Assembly (NCBI GenBank): GCA_028679075.1
Contig: JAJRCF010000007.1
Span: 1-64,000 of the forward strand
DNA: 64,000 nt
Source: Methanoregula sp.
Lineage (GTDB): Archaea; Halobacteriota; Methanomicrobia; Methanomicrobiales; Methanospirillaceae
Direction of reading: 5' to 3'
The position numbers were made by a program, and so were the translations under genes. This document shows positions 41,897-51,395 of this stretch, in pieces. Every line of letters starts with the position of its first letter. The first letter of the stretch is position 1. Below the pieces are notes generated by a model. The model did not search any database and was not told where the DNA came from. It saw only the letters and a list, made by a program, of their open reading frames with translations.

Positions 41897-42871
41897 TCAG
41901 TAGGCCCCGATTTTGATATCGGTTGTCTCAATGATCAGCGTCATGTTGGGATAGCCAGTATCTCTTTTAAACGTCAGCAGGGTTTCATGCTCCGAAAGAG
42001 GCGTTATCATAACATTGTCGCATTGACTCAGTTTTTCAACGCTGGTCACATTCACCGATTGCCATAATGTTGCATTCCATACTGTTGCATTCCTGAAACG
42101 ATCCGGGGGGGTATCGATGCTCAGGTACATACTGGTAGCGTAGGTAATCGGTTCTTCAGTATGCACAGAACTGTTCAGACGCAGCATCCCGTTCCCGTTA
42201 CCGCTGATATGGGAATGCCGGCTGTCCGGCGTGATATTTACTACGCGGATCTTTATCGAAGAGCAGTTTTGATTACCGGTAATTTCCGATACTGAACGGA
42301 CATGTTCCACCTCCACAAGGGATGCCGCGAGCCCGTACGTAACATCGCTCCAGCGATAGAACTCCAGCGGGGTGGACAGGTTGCGTTCGGTATTCAGGAC
42401 ATAGGTATTACCATACATCCATCCATAGCCCTGGTCCTGCCAGAAATTATTCACCGGTTTATAGGAAAATTTCACGAGACTGAAATTATGTACTATCCCA
42501 GGGTAGGGAGTCCCGAGGCCGTCAGGTGTGTTGTTGGTCCAATTGAGCCGGAAGTACCCGGTGGAGGAGGTATCAAGGGGAGAGGCATTCCAGATCTTCA
42601 GTTCCCCGCCGGATTTTACCGGGTCAAAGGCAAACTCCCCACCCCCCAGCGGGATGGGTTCGGATAATCTTATCTCCTTTTTCATGGACACGGCAGTATC
42701 GATATCCGAGGAAAATTTTAAGAAGCCGGTCTCGACCTCCTTGATGTGGGAGATCTCGGACTGTGCTTTCATGGAGGGAACGTAATACGCGTTCCATGCG
42801 GCAAAAAACGTCACTGCGACAGCAAGGATGAGCATCACCGCAATGACCGGGGCAACGGCATCGTCTCTCAT
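41897..42871 (-). CDS. Divergent archaeal type IV pilin-like protein, large
   Basis: A 324-residue exported subunit. MRDDAVAPVIAVMLILAVAV resembles the archaeal pilin N-terminus, though with a very short leader. The mature part is beta-rich with many Asn sequons (NTT, NCS, NMT and others). It does not fit subtype A or B. Its start overlaps the stop of the pilin-like gene before it (42868-42871), so the two are coupled. It may be a minor pilin or a tip or cell-surface subunit. It points away from the pilin and secretion genes at 43600. Confidence 0.75.
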   Translation of the reverse strand: MRDDAVAPVIAVMLILAVAVTFFAAWNAYYVPSMKAQSEISHIKEVETGFLKFSSDIDTAVSMKKEIRLSEPIPLGGGEFAFDPVKSGGELKIWNASPLDTSSTGYFRLNWTNNTPDGLGTPYPGIVHNFSLVKFSYKPVNNFWQDQGYGWMYGNTYVLNTERNLSTPLEFYRWSDVTYGLAASLVEVEHVRSVSEITGNQNCSSIKIRVVNITPDSRHSHISGNGNGMLRLNSSVHTEEPITYATSMYLSIDTPPDRFRNATVWNATLWQSVNVTSVEKLSQCDNVMITPLSEHETLLTFKRDTGYPNMTLIIETTDIKIGAY

Positions 42872-43311
42872 GGGCCGATCCTCCCTGTATAGATCACGGT
42901 CCTGGGTGTAACGAGTTTGACGCTCTCATTACCCAGGAGATCCTGTTTCATTTTCACGGTGATGTTACTCCCAAGATCGAATACATCTTTGTCCGGCACC
43001 AGCAGGAACTGAGTATTTGGATTTGTATAGGTCTCATTATAGCGGTAGGATTCCCGCCAGGTATCATTACCGACAATACCGACAATAACTGAAAGATCCT
43101 CTGCCTTCACCCAGTCCCCGCCTTTATGCCAGAGCGTGATATTCCGCGTGTCATTGCTCATCTTGATCGTAATGCCCGGGTCGCGGTCGGTCGGGAGATA
43201 ATTATACAGAACTGTAGAAAAAACCGCGAGCAGCACGATAACAAGGGCGACCATAAGCATCTCCCCGACAACTTCGGAAACCCCGGAATCCCCCTGATAG
43301 TTATGCAGCAT
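42868..43311 (-). CDS. Divergent archaeal type IV pilin-like protein, small
   Basis: About 147 residues from ATG 43311 (GAGGTGG close upstream; ATG 43323 adds 4 residues and 43371 adds 20). The signal region is NYQGDSGVSEVVGEMLMVAL, with a Glu after Ser (VSEVVGE) where the A/B pilins have SPVVGV; a Glu near +5 is the classical assembly residue of bacterial pilins. The C-terminal part is beta-rich. It is the first of a two-gene unit, divergent from the third pilin pair with 288 bases between. Confidence 0.75.
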   Translation of the reverse strand: MLHNYQGDSGVSEVVGEMLMVALVIVLLAVFSTVLYNYLPTDRDPGITIKMSNDTRNITLWHKGGDWVKAEDLSVIVGIVGNDTWRESYRYNETYTNPNTQFLLVPDKDVFDLGSNITVKMKQDLLGNESVKLVTPRTVIYTGRIGP

Positions 43312-43599
43312 TGGCCACCTCATTTTTATGTTCCGGTTATGTACCTGCCGGGTAATGGGTAATCGGAGCATCGTTGCAGTGATTGTTTATGAAGGGGAAT
43401 TTTTCCATATTCAGCACCAGGTATTAAAAAATTCTTTAGTTGCAGTACTAATGTTAAATCTTAACCTTTAATTAATGGTAATTGTAAATATGATTTACTA
43501 AACATTGTTCCGGATACCTCCATAATCAATAGAAACAATAGAAAAAATTCAATTTATAATTAGTGTGTCCGGCCGTCCCTGAAAAATTACGAGTGTACC

Positions 43600-44229
43600 A
43601 TGAGAATCAAATCTGATGATGGTGTTTCCCCGGTTGTTGGCGTCATGCTTATGCTTGCAGTGACGGTGATCATCGCCGCCATTGTCAGCGCAGCCGCGGG
43701 GGGATTGTCCGGTACCGAGAAGAAAGCCCCTTCGGCGATCCTCGAAGTGCACTTCTACGATAACCGGTCATATGGCGGAGGTGTATTCTCTTCCGATACC
43801 ATGACCATCGAGCACATGAGCGGGAATCCCCTCCAGACAAAGGATCTCAGTATCGCCACGTACTTCAGGAACGCATCCGGCCTGATCAAGGGATCCCTCA
43901 TGGGCGAGAAGTCTGTACCCGTGGGATCGCAGAATTGCGGCGTCCTATACATCAATAATCCGGACCGGTTCGGGGAACCGCGGCAGGATTCCGGGATCAC
44001 CGGGTACCAGAACTGGTTCGGGAACTCGTCGGCAGTGCTGATGCCGGGTGATATGCTCGTGACCCCTGCCCAGTACTTTGGATCATCAAATAATACTGCT
44101 CTCCATCAGATTCTCACGATTGATCCCGATGCCGATCCTGCATATCGGGCCGGCGCGGTTGTCAATGTGAAGATTGTACACATCCCCACCGGGCAGGTGA
44201 TCTTTGACAAAGACGTGGTGGTTATTTGA
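43600..44229 (+). CDS. Type IV pilin-like protein, subtype A (A8)
   Basis: A 209-residue pilin starting MRIKSDDGVSPVVGVMLMLA. It keeps the A-type C-terminal block RAGAVVNVKIVHIPTGQVIF and KDVVVI, and an LQTKDLSIATYFRNASG segment in the place of the TSW block. It is shorter than array A genes. It begins the four-gene set pilin A8, pilin B8, secretion ATPase, membrane platform. Confidence 0.85.
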   Translation: MRIKSDDGVSPVVGVMLMLAVTVIIAAIVSAAAGGLSGTEKKAPSAILEVHFYDNRSYGGGVFSSDTMTIEHMSGNPLQTKDLSIATYFRNASGLIKGSLMGEKSVPVGSQNCGVLYINNPDRFGEPRQDSGITGYQNWFGNSSAVLMPGDMLVTPAQYFGSSNNTALHQILTIDPDADPAYRAGAVVNVKIVHIPTGQVIFDKDVVVI

Positions 44230-44732
44230 AACAGACTGGCTCCTCTGATCATGCAGTCTCCCCGGTTGTCGGTGTGATGCTGATGCTTGCGGTGACCGTC
44301 ATGGTTGCTGCGCTCGTAAGCACGTATGCCGGTGGGTTTTCCGGAGGATCAGAGAAAAGCCCCCAGAGTTCGATCCGGGCAACTCCCACCCTTTTACAGG
44401 ACCGGATTTATTTCGAGCATAATGGCGGCGACCCGTTCATGCTCAGCTCTGTCAGGGTGGTATTGCGGGCCAACGATAATACCACCTCCTTTTCGGTCAA
44501 CGATGCGGGAAGTACTCTCGTCAGTGCGTTCAGGGAAGTGGGCAACACCGGCAGCACTTCCGATACCACCATCCAGGCCGGGGATACCTTTTTTGTCCAG
44601 GCTGCGAACGGGGATAACCAGACCTGGATGAAATTCGGGAGCATGATCCTGACGAACAACACCCGGATCACGTGGCTGATCGTGGACAAGGAAACCAGCA
44701 AGTCCATCTCATCGGGTTCGTTCTATCTCTGA
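44226..44732 (+). CDS. Type IV pilin-like protein, subtype B (B8)
   Basis: A 168-residue pilin. TTG 44226 overlaps the A8 stop, giving MKQTGSSDHAVSPVVGVMLM. B-type marks: PQSSIRATPTLLQDRIYFEH, GGDPFMLSSVRVVL, and a C-terminal ITWLIVDKETSKSISSGSFY. Its overlap with A8 repeats the A/B coupling seen in the arrays. The ATPase gene starts 19 bases downstream. Confidence 0.84.
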   Translation: MKQTGSSDHAVSPVVGVMLMLAVTVMVAALVSTYAGGFSGGSEKSPQSSIRATPTLLQDRIYFEHNGGDPFMLSSVRVVLRANDNTTSFSVNDAGSTLVSAFREVGNTGSTSDTTIQAGDTFFVQAANGDNQTWMKFGSMILTNNTRITWLIVDKETSKSISSGSFYL

Positions 44733-44751
44733 AAATGTGATACGGGGTACC

Positions 44752-46686
44752 ATGATCCAGGATATTCTTGTTATCGTATCGTGCATGTTCACGCTCATAG
44801 GGCTGAACGGGATCTTCACAGATCTGAAAAACCGGATCTCTTCCCCAAAAGACCCGCTCCCCCCGGATGCAACCCCGCCTCTTCCTGCAGACCTGCATAA
44901 AAAAGAGTTCCCGGGTTTTAACACTCAGGCAATGAAGGCAGCCGGGGAGCAGGTCCTTACCACGCTTGCCGAGCCGTCATGGCAGGGTGTGGCCGCCTTT
45001 GCAGCAGCCATTGCCACAGCCCTGGTTACCGGTATCATCGCCCTCTTCATCGACCTTCCCGATCCGGTCCTGATCGCGCTCGGCCTCGTCTCCCTTGCCG
45101 CAACCGGGCTGTCGGCGGAGACCTTGCGCAGGAGATACATTGCGGGCTCGTGGCTCCCCCCGGGTCTTTTTGGGAAAAAGGAAGTGGCGGCCGCCCCGGT
45201 CCCGGACAAAAAACCGGAACTCCCGACCCCACCTGTTGATTCCCTCCCGGGGGAACTCCCGGGTACGGCCTCCCTTGCCACGCTCGAACGGTACTGGGTA
45301 TTCGAACCCTACGCCTACATCAGGATCGAGCGGGTCAGTAACGAGGGCTTCACGTACATTGTCGTCGAACCGCCCATCTCACAGAAAGAAAAAACAATCC
45401 TGATGGAGACCTATGCCCACCTGAGGGATATCATCATCTATGACGATGTTGAGAAGAAGAAAGACGAACGGATCGATCCCGTTGCCGTGGCAAAGATCAT
45501 CCGTGAATTCGACCCGGACATTACCGAAGACCGGGTTGCCATCCTCACGTATTACATCAAACGGGACCTGACTGGCTATGGCCCGCTCGATGTCCTCATG
45601 CGGGACCCGGCCCTCGAAGACCTCAGCTGCAACGGCCACGACCTGCCGGTCTTTATCTTCCACCGGGCGTACGGCAGCCTGCCCACCAGTATCCATTTCA
45701 GCGAGGCCGAGCTCAACCAGTTCGTCTTAAAACTCGCCCAGAAAGCCAACAAGCAGATCTCGCTCTCGAACCCGATGGTCGATGCCACCCTCCCCAACGG
45801 CGCCCGTGTCCAGATCACGTACAGCGAGGTGGTCTCGACCAAGGGCAGCTCGTTCACGATCCGGAAGTTCCGGGCCGAGCCCATGACCCCGCTCGATCTC
45901 ATCCGGTACGGTACGTATGACGCCGGGATCCTTGCATTCCTCTGGCTTGCCATCGAGCACCGCAAAAGCCTCCTCGTTGTCGGCGGCACGGCAAGCGGCA
46001 AGACCTCGATGATGAACGCAGTCTCTCTCTTCATCCCGCAGAATGCCAAAATCGTATCCCTTGAAGATACCCGGGAGATCCAGCTGCCGCACAAGAACTG
46101 GCTTCCCACCCAGACCCGGGAGATCGCGGCAGAAGGCCTCAAAGGCGATATTGATCTCTTCTCGCTTTTGAAAGCCTGTATGCGGCAGCGGCCGGAGTAT
46201 ATTATTGTCGGGGAAGTCCGGGGTAAAGAAGCCCAGACACTCTTCCAGGCCATGAACTCGGGCCACTCCACCCTCTCGACCATCCATGCCGGCAGCGTGT
46301 ACGAAGCGATCAACCGGCTGACCCACGACCCGATCAACGTGCCCCCGGTCATGTTCCAGGCCCTCGACCTTGTCGTGGTCCAGTCCATCTACACGCTCGG
46401 GAAGACACGGATCCGCCGCTGCCTCTCTATCCACGAGATCGAGGTCGACAGGCACGGGGAGATCAACCCCATTCTCCTGTACGACTGGGATATCCAGAAG
46501 GATACGTTCCCGAAAAGATATGAAAAGTCCAAGGTCCTCGCCGAGATCGCATTCCATTGCGGCTGGGACGAGCTGGAGCTGGAACACCAGCTGAAGAAAC
46601 GCGAGGAGTTTTTCACCTGGGCCCTCGAAGTGGAGCCGCCCTCGCTCCGGGACCTGGCGAACGCTATCCACGACCTGGGAGACTGA
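44752..46686 (+). CDS. Type IV pilus secretion ATPase (GspE/PilB/TadA/FlaI family) with N-terminal membrane segments
   Basis: A 644-residue protein from ATG 44752 (GGGGT upstream). The first 20 residues (IQDILVIVSCMFTLIGLNGI) and residues about 80-125 (FAAAIATALVTGIIALFI and VLIALGLVSLAATGL) look like membrane helices, unlike most family members. The motor domain follows: Walker A VVGGTASGKTS (about 412-422), Walker B-type IIVGEVRGKEA (about 488) and the His box SGHSTLSTIHAG. It should power assembly of the adjacent pilins together with the membrane protein encoded next. Confidence 0.92.
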   Translation: MIQDILVIVSCMFTLIGLNGIFTDLKNRISSPKDPLPPDATPPLPADLHKKEFPGFNTQAMKAAGEQVLTTLAEPSWQGVAAFAAAIATALVTGIIALFIDLPDPVLIALGLVSLAATGLSAETLRRRYIAGSWLPPGLFGKKEVAAAPVPDKKPELPTPPVDSLPGELPGTASLATLERYWVFEPYAYIRIERVSNEGFTYIVVEPPISQKEKTILMETYAHLRDIIIYDDVEKKKDERIDPVAVAKIIREFDPDITEDRVAILTYYIKRDLTGYGPLDVLMRDPALEDLSCNGHDLPVFIFHRAYGSLPTSIHFSEAELNQFVLKLAQKANKQISLSNPMVDATLPNGARVQITYSEVVSTKGSSFTIRKFRAEPMTPLDLIRYGTYDAGILAFLWLAIEHRKSLLVVGGTASGKTSMMNAVSLFIPQNAKIVSLEDTREIQLPHKNWLPTQTREIAAEGLKGDIDLFSLLKACMRQRPEYIIVGEVRGKEAQTLFQAMNSGHSTLSTIHAGSVYEAINRLTHDPINVPPVMFQALDLVVVQSIYTLGKTRIRRCLSIHEIEVDRHGEINPILLYDWDIQKDTFPKRYEKSKVLAEIAFHCGWDELELEHQLKKREEFFTWALEVEPPSLRDLANAIHDLGD

Positions 46687-46694
46687 CAACCGTG

Positions 46695-48542
46695 ATGCTG
46701 CCGCTGGCCCTGCAAAAAGCCGAGAAGAAGGTGACCGATCTCGAGCTCACGGTCCACGGTAGTAGCCTGAAAAAGGATCTCCGGTCGGCCCACATGGCCA
46801 TGACGGCCGAAGACTATCTCCACACGATCCATCTCAATGTCCTTGGCACGTTCGTCATGTTCTGTGCGATCTATGCATTTTTCCTGGTCAGCGGGTTTTC
46901 GTGGCAGGTATTCGGGATGAGCACCACGGACATGCTGGTCTGGGCCCTCCTCTTCATCCTGATCGTGCCCGGGATGTACGCGATGCTGGTCTATTACCCG
47001 CAGATCGTTGCCCGCGGCCGGAAGAGCCGGATCGATCTCGACTTGCCCTATGCCATCTCCTACATGCAGGCGCTCTCCACCACCATGCCGCCCTACGATA
47101 TCATCCGCAAGGTGTACGAGGAGCAGGACATGTTCGGCGAGATCTCAAAGGAGTTCGGCATGCTTGTCCGGAACGTCGAACTCTTCGGCGACGACCTGGA
47201 TGCCGCCATGAAGGATCTCCAGCGCACCACCCCTTCCACCAATCTCCGCGATTTCTTAAACGACCTGGCGATCGTCTTCGACAGCGGGGGGAATATCTCC
47301 TCCTATCTTGCGGCCAAGACCGAATATTACCGGGACCAGGCCAAGCAGGAAGTCGAACTGGTCTTAAAGACCATCGAGATCATGGCGGAGGTGTACGTAA
47401 CCGCGTTCGTTGCCGGCCCTATCGCGCTCATCATCATGATCGTGGCGCAGGGTATGACCAACAACCAGGAGATGACATGGATCCTGCCCCTGATGTATGT
47501 CTGTATCCCGGCCGGGGCACTGATCCTGATCTGGATCCTCTCCCTGATGCTCCCCCCCGAAAACCTGGAAATCTCCCGGAAGGAGACCCTTGAGGAAAGT
47601 TTTGGGTCCAGCGTACTGGGGACAGAAGAGGAGGGACGGCCTGAAGACGATCCGAAAAACCGGGAATTTTATAAACGGATCGCGGACAGCAAACGGAAAA
47701 ATTACTTCATGAACCAGGTGCGGCACCCGTTCCGGACCTATATCCGGAGTTACTATTACGGGATGGGACTGGGAGTCGTCTTCGCGGCGATCGTTGCCTT
47801 GTTCTGGTTTACCGGGGGATTCGATGCCCTGATCCCGCACGACCGGATGGAGACCGTCCTCTGCCTCATGATCATCGTGTTCATGGCGCCGATTGCCGTC
47901 TCGTTTGAGGGGCGGCGCTGGTATGTGCGGAACATCGAGGAGCACCTGCCTGATTTCCTCCGGGAACTTTCAGATATGAAGGATATCGGGATCACCCTGC
48001 AGGAGGCCATCCACCGGATCGCCGGGGCAAAACTCGGCGTGCTGAGTTCGGAACTCATGGTTGCATCCCGGGATATCCAGTCCGGCGCTTACGTGAACTC
48101 CGCACTGGTCAAGATGGAAGAGCGGATCGGTCTTGTATCCGTGAAGCGGGCGATCTCCCTGCTGGTCCGGGCGAGCGAGATCACGTCCAACTTAAAACAG
48201 ATCTTCATCATCGCCATCACGGATTTCGAATACTATCTCAAGCTAAAACGGGAGCGGTCGAACACCACGATCATCTACGTGATGATCATCTACCTCTCGT
48301 TCGGTATTTACCTGTACACCGCCTACCAGCTGAACGTGCCGTTCCTCACGGCATTCAAGGGCATGAATGTCAACATTGATATGGCCGGTAACCTGACCGA
48401 AATGTTCCGCATCGGGATCATCCTCGCCACGTTCTCCGGCATCATGGCCGGGCAGTTCAGTTCGAACAGTATTCTCGCCGGCTTCAAGCACAGCATTGTT
48501 CTTCTCATCGCAACGATCGCGCTGTTTATATTCGTGATGTGA
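46695..48542 (+). CDS. Type IV pilus membrane platform protein (TadC/FlaJ-like, duplicated T2SSF domain)
   Basis: A 615-residue multi-pass membrane protein from ATG 46695 (GTG 46692 also possible). It has two T2SSF-type halves: ALSTTMPPYDIIRKVYEEQD (about residues 120-140) with LRDFLNDLAIVFDSGGNISS, and a second with LPDFLRELSDMKDIGITLQE (about 415-435). The helices flanking each half form the platform on which the ATPase acts. Such double-domain proteins are typical of archaeal pilus systems. It starts 8 bases after the ATPase stop. Confidence 0.92.
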   Translation: MLPLALQKAEKKVTDLELTVHGSSLKKDLRSAHMAMTAEDYLHTIHLNVLGTFVMFCAIYAFFLVSGFSWQVFGMSTTDMLVWALLFILIVPGMYAMLVYYPQIVARGRKSRIDLDLPYAISYMQALSTTMPPYDIIRKVYEEQDMFGEISKEFGMLVRNVELFGDDLDAAMKDLQRTTPSTNLRDFLNDLAIVFDSGGNISSYLAAKTEYYRDQAKQEVELVLKTIEIMAEVYVTAFVAGPIALIIMIVAQGMTNNQEMTWILPLMYVCIPAGALILIWILSLMLPPENLEISRKETLEESFGSSVLGTEEEGRPEDDPKNREFYKRIADSKRKNYFMNQVRHPFRTYIRSYYYGMGLGVVFAAIVALFWFTGGFDALIPHDRMETVLCLMIIVFMAPIAVSFEGRRWYVRNIEEHLPDFLRELSDMKDIGITLQEAIHRIAGAKLGVLSSELMVASRDIQSGAYVNSALVKMEERIGLVSVKRAISLLVRASEITSNLKQIFIIAITDFEYYLKLKRERSNTTIIYVMIIYLSFGIYLYTAYQLNVPFLTAFKGMNVNIDMAGNLTEMFRIGIILATFSGIMAGQFSSNSILAGFKHSIVLLIATIALFIFVM

Positions 48543-48672
48543 CGGCCGGTATTCCGGCAGGCGATGAGCCGGAACCTGCCGGTAAAAATAATTTCCTGAA
48601 GAATCCCGCTTGTAAAGCCTGTCTCAAAACCTAAAAAATAATTATTTATGTGATTTTCCCGGTTTTACAAAT

Positions 48673-49557
48673 TCAACCAAACGTTTCATCGGAATACACA
48701 CTCGTGTATGAAGTGGTTGAGTCCGTACTGGTTTCCGTATCAAGCCGGGAGGGCATGGCACCGGTCAGGATCTTTACCTCTGCATCCAGGTATGCACCCT
48801 CTATCGTAATGTGGAATGTCCCTTCTTTATAGACCGGGATGTATCGTGGAATCGTTGGTCCTGTATAGGTCTCTGTTGATCCGTCAGCATGGGTGATCTC
48901 TTCGGTTATTTTTTGCTTTCCGGTATCCGAACTATATTCATAACCATATCCATCCTCTGCCACAATTTCGTGTGTCAGGTTGTCCCTTACGGTTATTTTC
49001 AGGTAGGGCCTTTGGACCGGTTTCGTCTTATCTCCTCTGCATACGTCATTCAGGCAATCGTTTTGAGGAGTTACTACATAGACAATATACAACGGTCCCT
49101 CGGCGACATTAACCAGAAGTCCTTCTGCTCCCCCGGTCAAATGGTATTTTTTCTCAAATTCAATACTACGGTCGAGACGATTGTATGAGGGGGTGCTGTT
49201 GATTTGGTTTGCATGGAGTACTGGGTAGGGATCCGGTGTCAGGATGGGCGTAACCACTTTTACAACTTCGGATTTCACAGGTATCATTTCCACAACCAGG
49301 CTCTGTGACACCGGTGATGTACGGGTGGGCAGGGTGGGAGCATCTTCAGCCATGTAAGTACCCTCAAGGGTGATCCCCGGGGTTTGCTCAGGTTCGGCCG
49401 GTTTCTGTGTGAACTTATTGATACATCCTCCTGACACGATCGCCACAATGAGCAGTATCACGATGGCCGTCTCCATGATCACTGTCGTACCCCTGTGAGA
49501 GGGGCCTGGGAATCTGGCGGGGACATTTATTATAGTGTGGCTGGGATCTCGCGGCAT
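48673..49557 (-). CDS. Lipoprotein of unknown function
   Basis: A 294-residue exported protein. ATG 49557 follows a strong GGAGAGG site, although an internal ATG at 49476 sits directly before the hydrophobic segment (ETAIVILLIVAIVSGGC), which ends in a lipobox-like SGGC. The N-terminal 27 residues are therefore an unusual extension. The mature part is Thr/Pro-rich and then beta-rich, with CLNDVC (two cysteines, about residues 170-175). It lies 15 bases downstream of the PEGA/transglutaminase gene and is probably co-transcribed with it. No family is recognised. Confidence 0.7.
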   Translation of the reverse strand: MPRDPSHTIINVPARFPGPSHRGTTVIMETAIVILLIVAIVSGGCINKFTQKPAEPEQTPGITLEGTYMAEDAPTLPTRTSPVSQSLVVEMIPVKSEVVKVVTPILTPDPYPVLHANQINSTPSYNRLDRSIEFEKKYHLTGGAEGLLVNVAEGPLYIVYVVTPQNDCLNDVCRGDKTKPVQRPYLKITVRDNLTHEIVAEDGYGYEYSSDTGKQKITEEITHADGSTETYTGPTIPRYIPVYKEGTFHITIEGAYLDAEVKILTGAMPSRLDTETSTDSTTSYTSVYSDETFG

Positions 49558-49572
49558 GGAATATTCCTCTCC

Positions 49573-51201
49573 TTAAATGGGGATGATCGTTGCCTTTGCG
49601 GACTGGAATTGTGCATCCATGGTGCCCGGGGAGAACCCGGACCCGGTGGTTTCAAGGTAATAGTACCGCCTTCCATTAAGGGGATAATAATACCCGTTGC
49701 AGGTTTCGCAGGTTACAGCCACAGCCGCATGTTCCGGTAAAATGACAACCGCAACATCATACCTCATTTCCTTAAGCAATGCCGCCGCAAGGATGGCGGT
49801 GTCCTCACAGTCGCCATTCCCGTCGGCAAGTGTCTCTATGGGATATTTCCAGTAATCGTCTGCCTGGTTGTTTGCCTGATCGCTGTCGCCCTGGTAGGTA
49901 ATACTCTGGACGAACGCGACTACATTCCGGTAATCATTGCGGGCAGCATAACTCTTGAAATCGTTGGCATCCTTGAGCTTGTTGATCAGCGTGTGGAGGT
50001 ACTGGCGATCGTTTTCATTGATGACATATGCCGAGAAGGTATCGGGAGTAATATTTGTCGGATGCGGTTGGTTCTTATAATAGGTGTACAGATCCTTGGG
50101 GATATCGAGGGTAATTGTTGCTTCATGATTATTAGCGATCCACGTGTATTTCTTCTCAATAACCGGGGTTGTGTTTATTCGTAACCAGCCCGGCTGGCTC
50201 ATCATGCTGCTCTCGTTCTGGTACTGCCATTCCTGATCGGTGACGGATCCCCCGGTAGTATCGGTGAGATCGACAAAGATCTCGTGCGTGGAACCCGGAC
50301 TGAACCCGAATGACCGGTTCACCAGTGCACTATTCTGCGACCGGAACATCCGCAGTACATAATACCCTGAAGGGATCGTTTCAAGGTTTAAGGGAGTAGA
50401 TCCTTTGAACGAATCATTCAGGTATACTCCCTGCCCCTGGGGTGATGAATCAATATACAGGGTACATGTCGTGGGGATCATGGCAAGGTCGGCCTTGGCC
50501 AGCGTGGATTCCCCACCTTTGATATTCACGATACCGGTAAAATTCCAGTAGCCGGTCTTGGTAATATCGACAGTGTGGTTTCCGGACGTGATCCGTTGAA
50601 GATTTGTGGGTGTCGTCCCGGCGTCATTGCCATCAATACGCACGTCTGCTCCTTCCGGGAAGGAACTCACGCTCAGGAAACCGGCCCCGGGCAACGGGAC
50701 GAGATATTCCGTATATTCCGTTGTTATATCCGTGGCTGCGGAAATAACGTCACGATAATCTTCATATCCTGTTTTCCTTATCAGGACTTCGTGGCGTCCG
50801 GGCATCAGGTTGTCAACAATAAGCGGTGTCACTCCCCGGATTTTACCATCAACAAACAGATCCCCGCCTGGGGGTTCTGACCGGATCGTTACTTTGCCCC
50901 GGTCGGGTAACCGGTTAAGGTTGGCAATAATATCCCGGTGCGTTCCTTCTTCGATACTGACGTTGGATGTGTAATCTTCATACCCATTCCTGTTCACGAG
51001 GACAGTATGGGACCCACAGATGACAGGAACATTCGCCACAGGAGTAATGCCGGAATAGTTGCCATCAATTATTACCTCACTCCCCTGAGGTATCGATGCA
51101 ACAGAAAGTGAACATGATACATTCGTGGCAGATACCGTTGTTATCAGAAGTATCGTGAGGGTTATGAGAAGACCGGTCACGGGGATAAATCGGTTTTGCA
51201 T
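49573..51201 (-). CDS. Secreted PEGA-repeat protein with transglutaminase-like domain
   Basis: A 542-residue protein from ATG 51201 (a frame back to 51261 exists but the promoter lies inside it). A signal peptide (about residues 6-27) is followed by four PEGA repeats with pattern PxGxxVxxDGxxxGxTPxxxxx-GxHxVxxxxxGY (for example IPQGSEVIIDGNYSGITPVA, EPPGGDLFVDGKIRGVTPLI, FPEGADVRIDGNDAGTTPTN). The C-terminal domain has GNGDCEDTAILAAALL (catalytic Cys) and PEHAAVAV (His). PEGA domains are found in surface proteins, and here they may position a cysteine-protease-like domain at the envelope. Confidence 0.85.
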   Translation of the reverse strand: MQNRFIPVTGLLITLTILLITTVSATNVSCSLSVASIPQGSEVIIDGNYSGITPVANVPVICGSHTVLVNRNGYEDYTSNVSIEEGTHRDIIANLNRLPDRGKVTIRSEPPGGDLFVDGKIRGVTPLIVDNLMPGRHEVLIRKTGYEDYRDVISAATDITTEYTEYLVPLPGAGFLSVSSFPEGADVRIDGNDAGTTPTNLQRITSGNHTVDITKTGYWNFTGIVNIKGGESTLAKADLAMIPTTCTLYIDSSPQGQGVYLNDSFKGSTPLNLETIPSGYYVLRMFRSQNSALVNRSFGFSPGSTHEIFVDLTDTTGGSVTDQEWQYQNESSMMSQPGWLRINTTPVIEKKYTWIANNHEATITLDIPKDLYTYYKNQPHPTNITPDTFSAYVINENDRQYLHTLINKLKDANDFKSYAARNDYRNVVAFVQSITYQGDSDQANNQADDYWKYPIETLADGNGDCEDTAILAAALLKEMRYDVAVVILPEHAAVAVTCETCNGYYYPLNGRRYYYLETTGSGFSPGTMDAQFQSAKATIIPI

Positions 51202-51227
51202 ACGAGTGTGATTATGTATGGTAAAAA

Positions 51228-51241
51228 TACTATTTATATAG
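51228..51241 (-). promoter_or_regulatory. TATA box of the PEGA/transglutaminase gene
   Basis: On the minus strand CTCTATATAAATAG is a textbook archaeal TATA box about 30 bases before ATG 51201. It implies a nearly leaderless transcript and supports that start, for which no ribosome site is seen. Confidence 0.65.
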
Positions 51242-51395
51242 AGCACAAATGTGTTTAACACTCATGCATTGTATAATGAAAAAGGTTTACTTATTAAGGG
51301 GGGTCCGGAATTTGTGTGGTGGATTTCATGCCTCCTGATCAGATGCACTGGCAGATGGGAATAATAACCTGAAACTCCCAGATACGAATACCAGC

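Noticed and set aside
45727-46689. Long minus-strand frame opposite the secretion ATPase
   Set aside because: The plus strand carries Walker A and other motor motifs; the antisense frame has no motif and mirrors codon bias.
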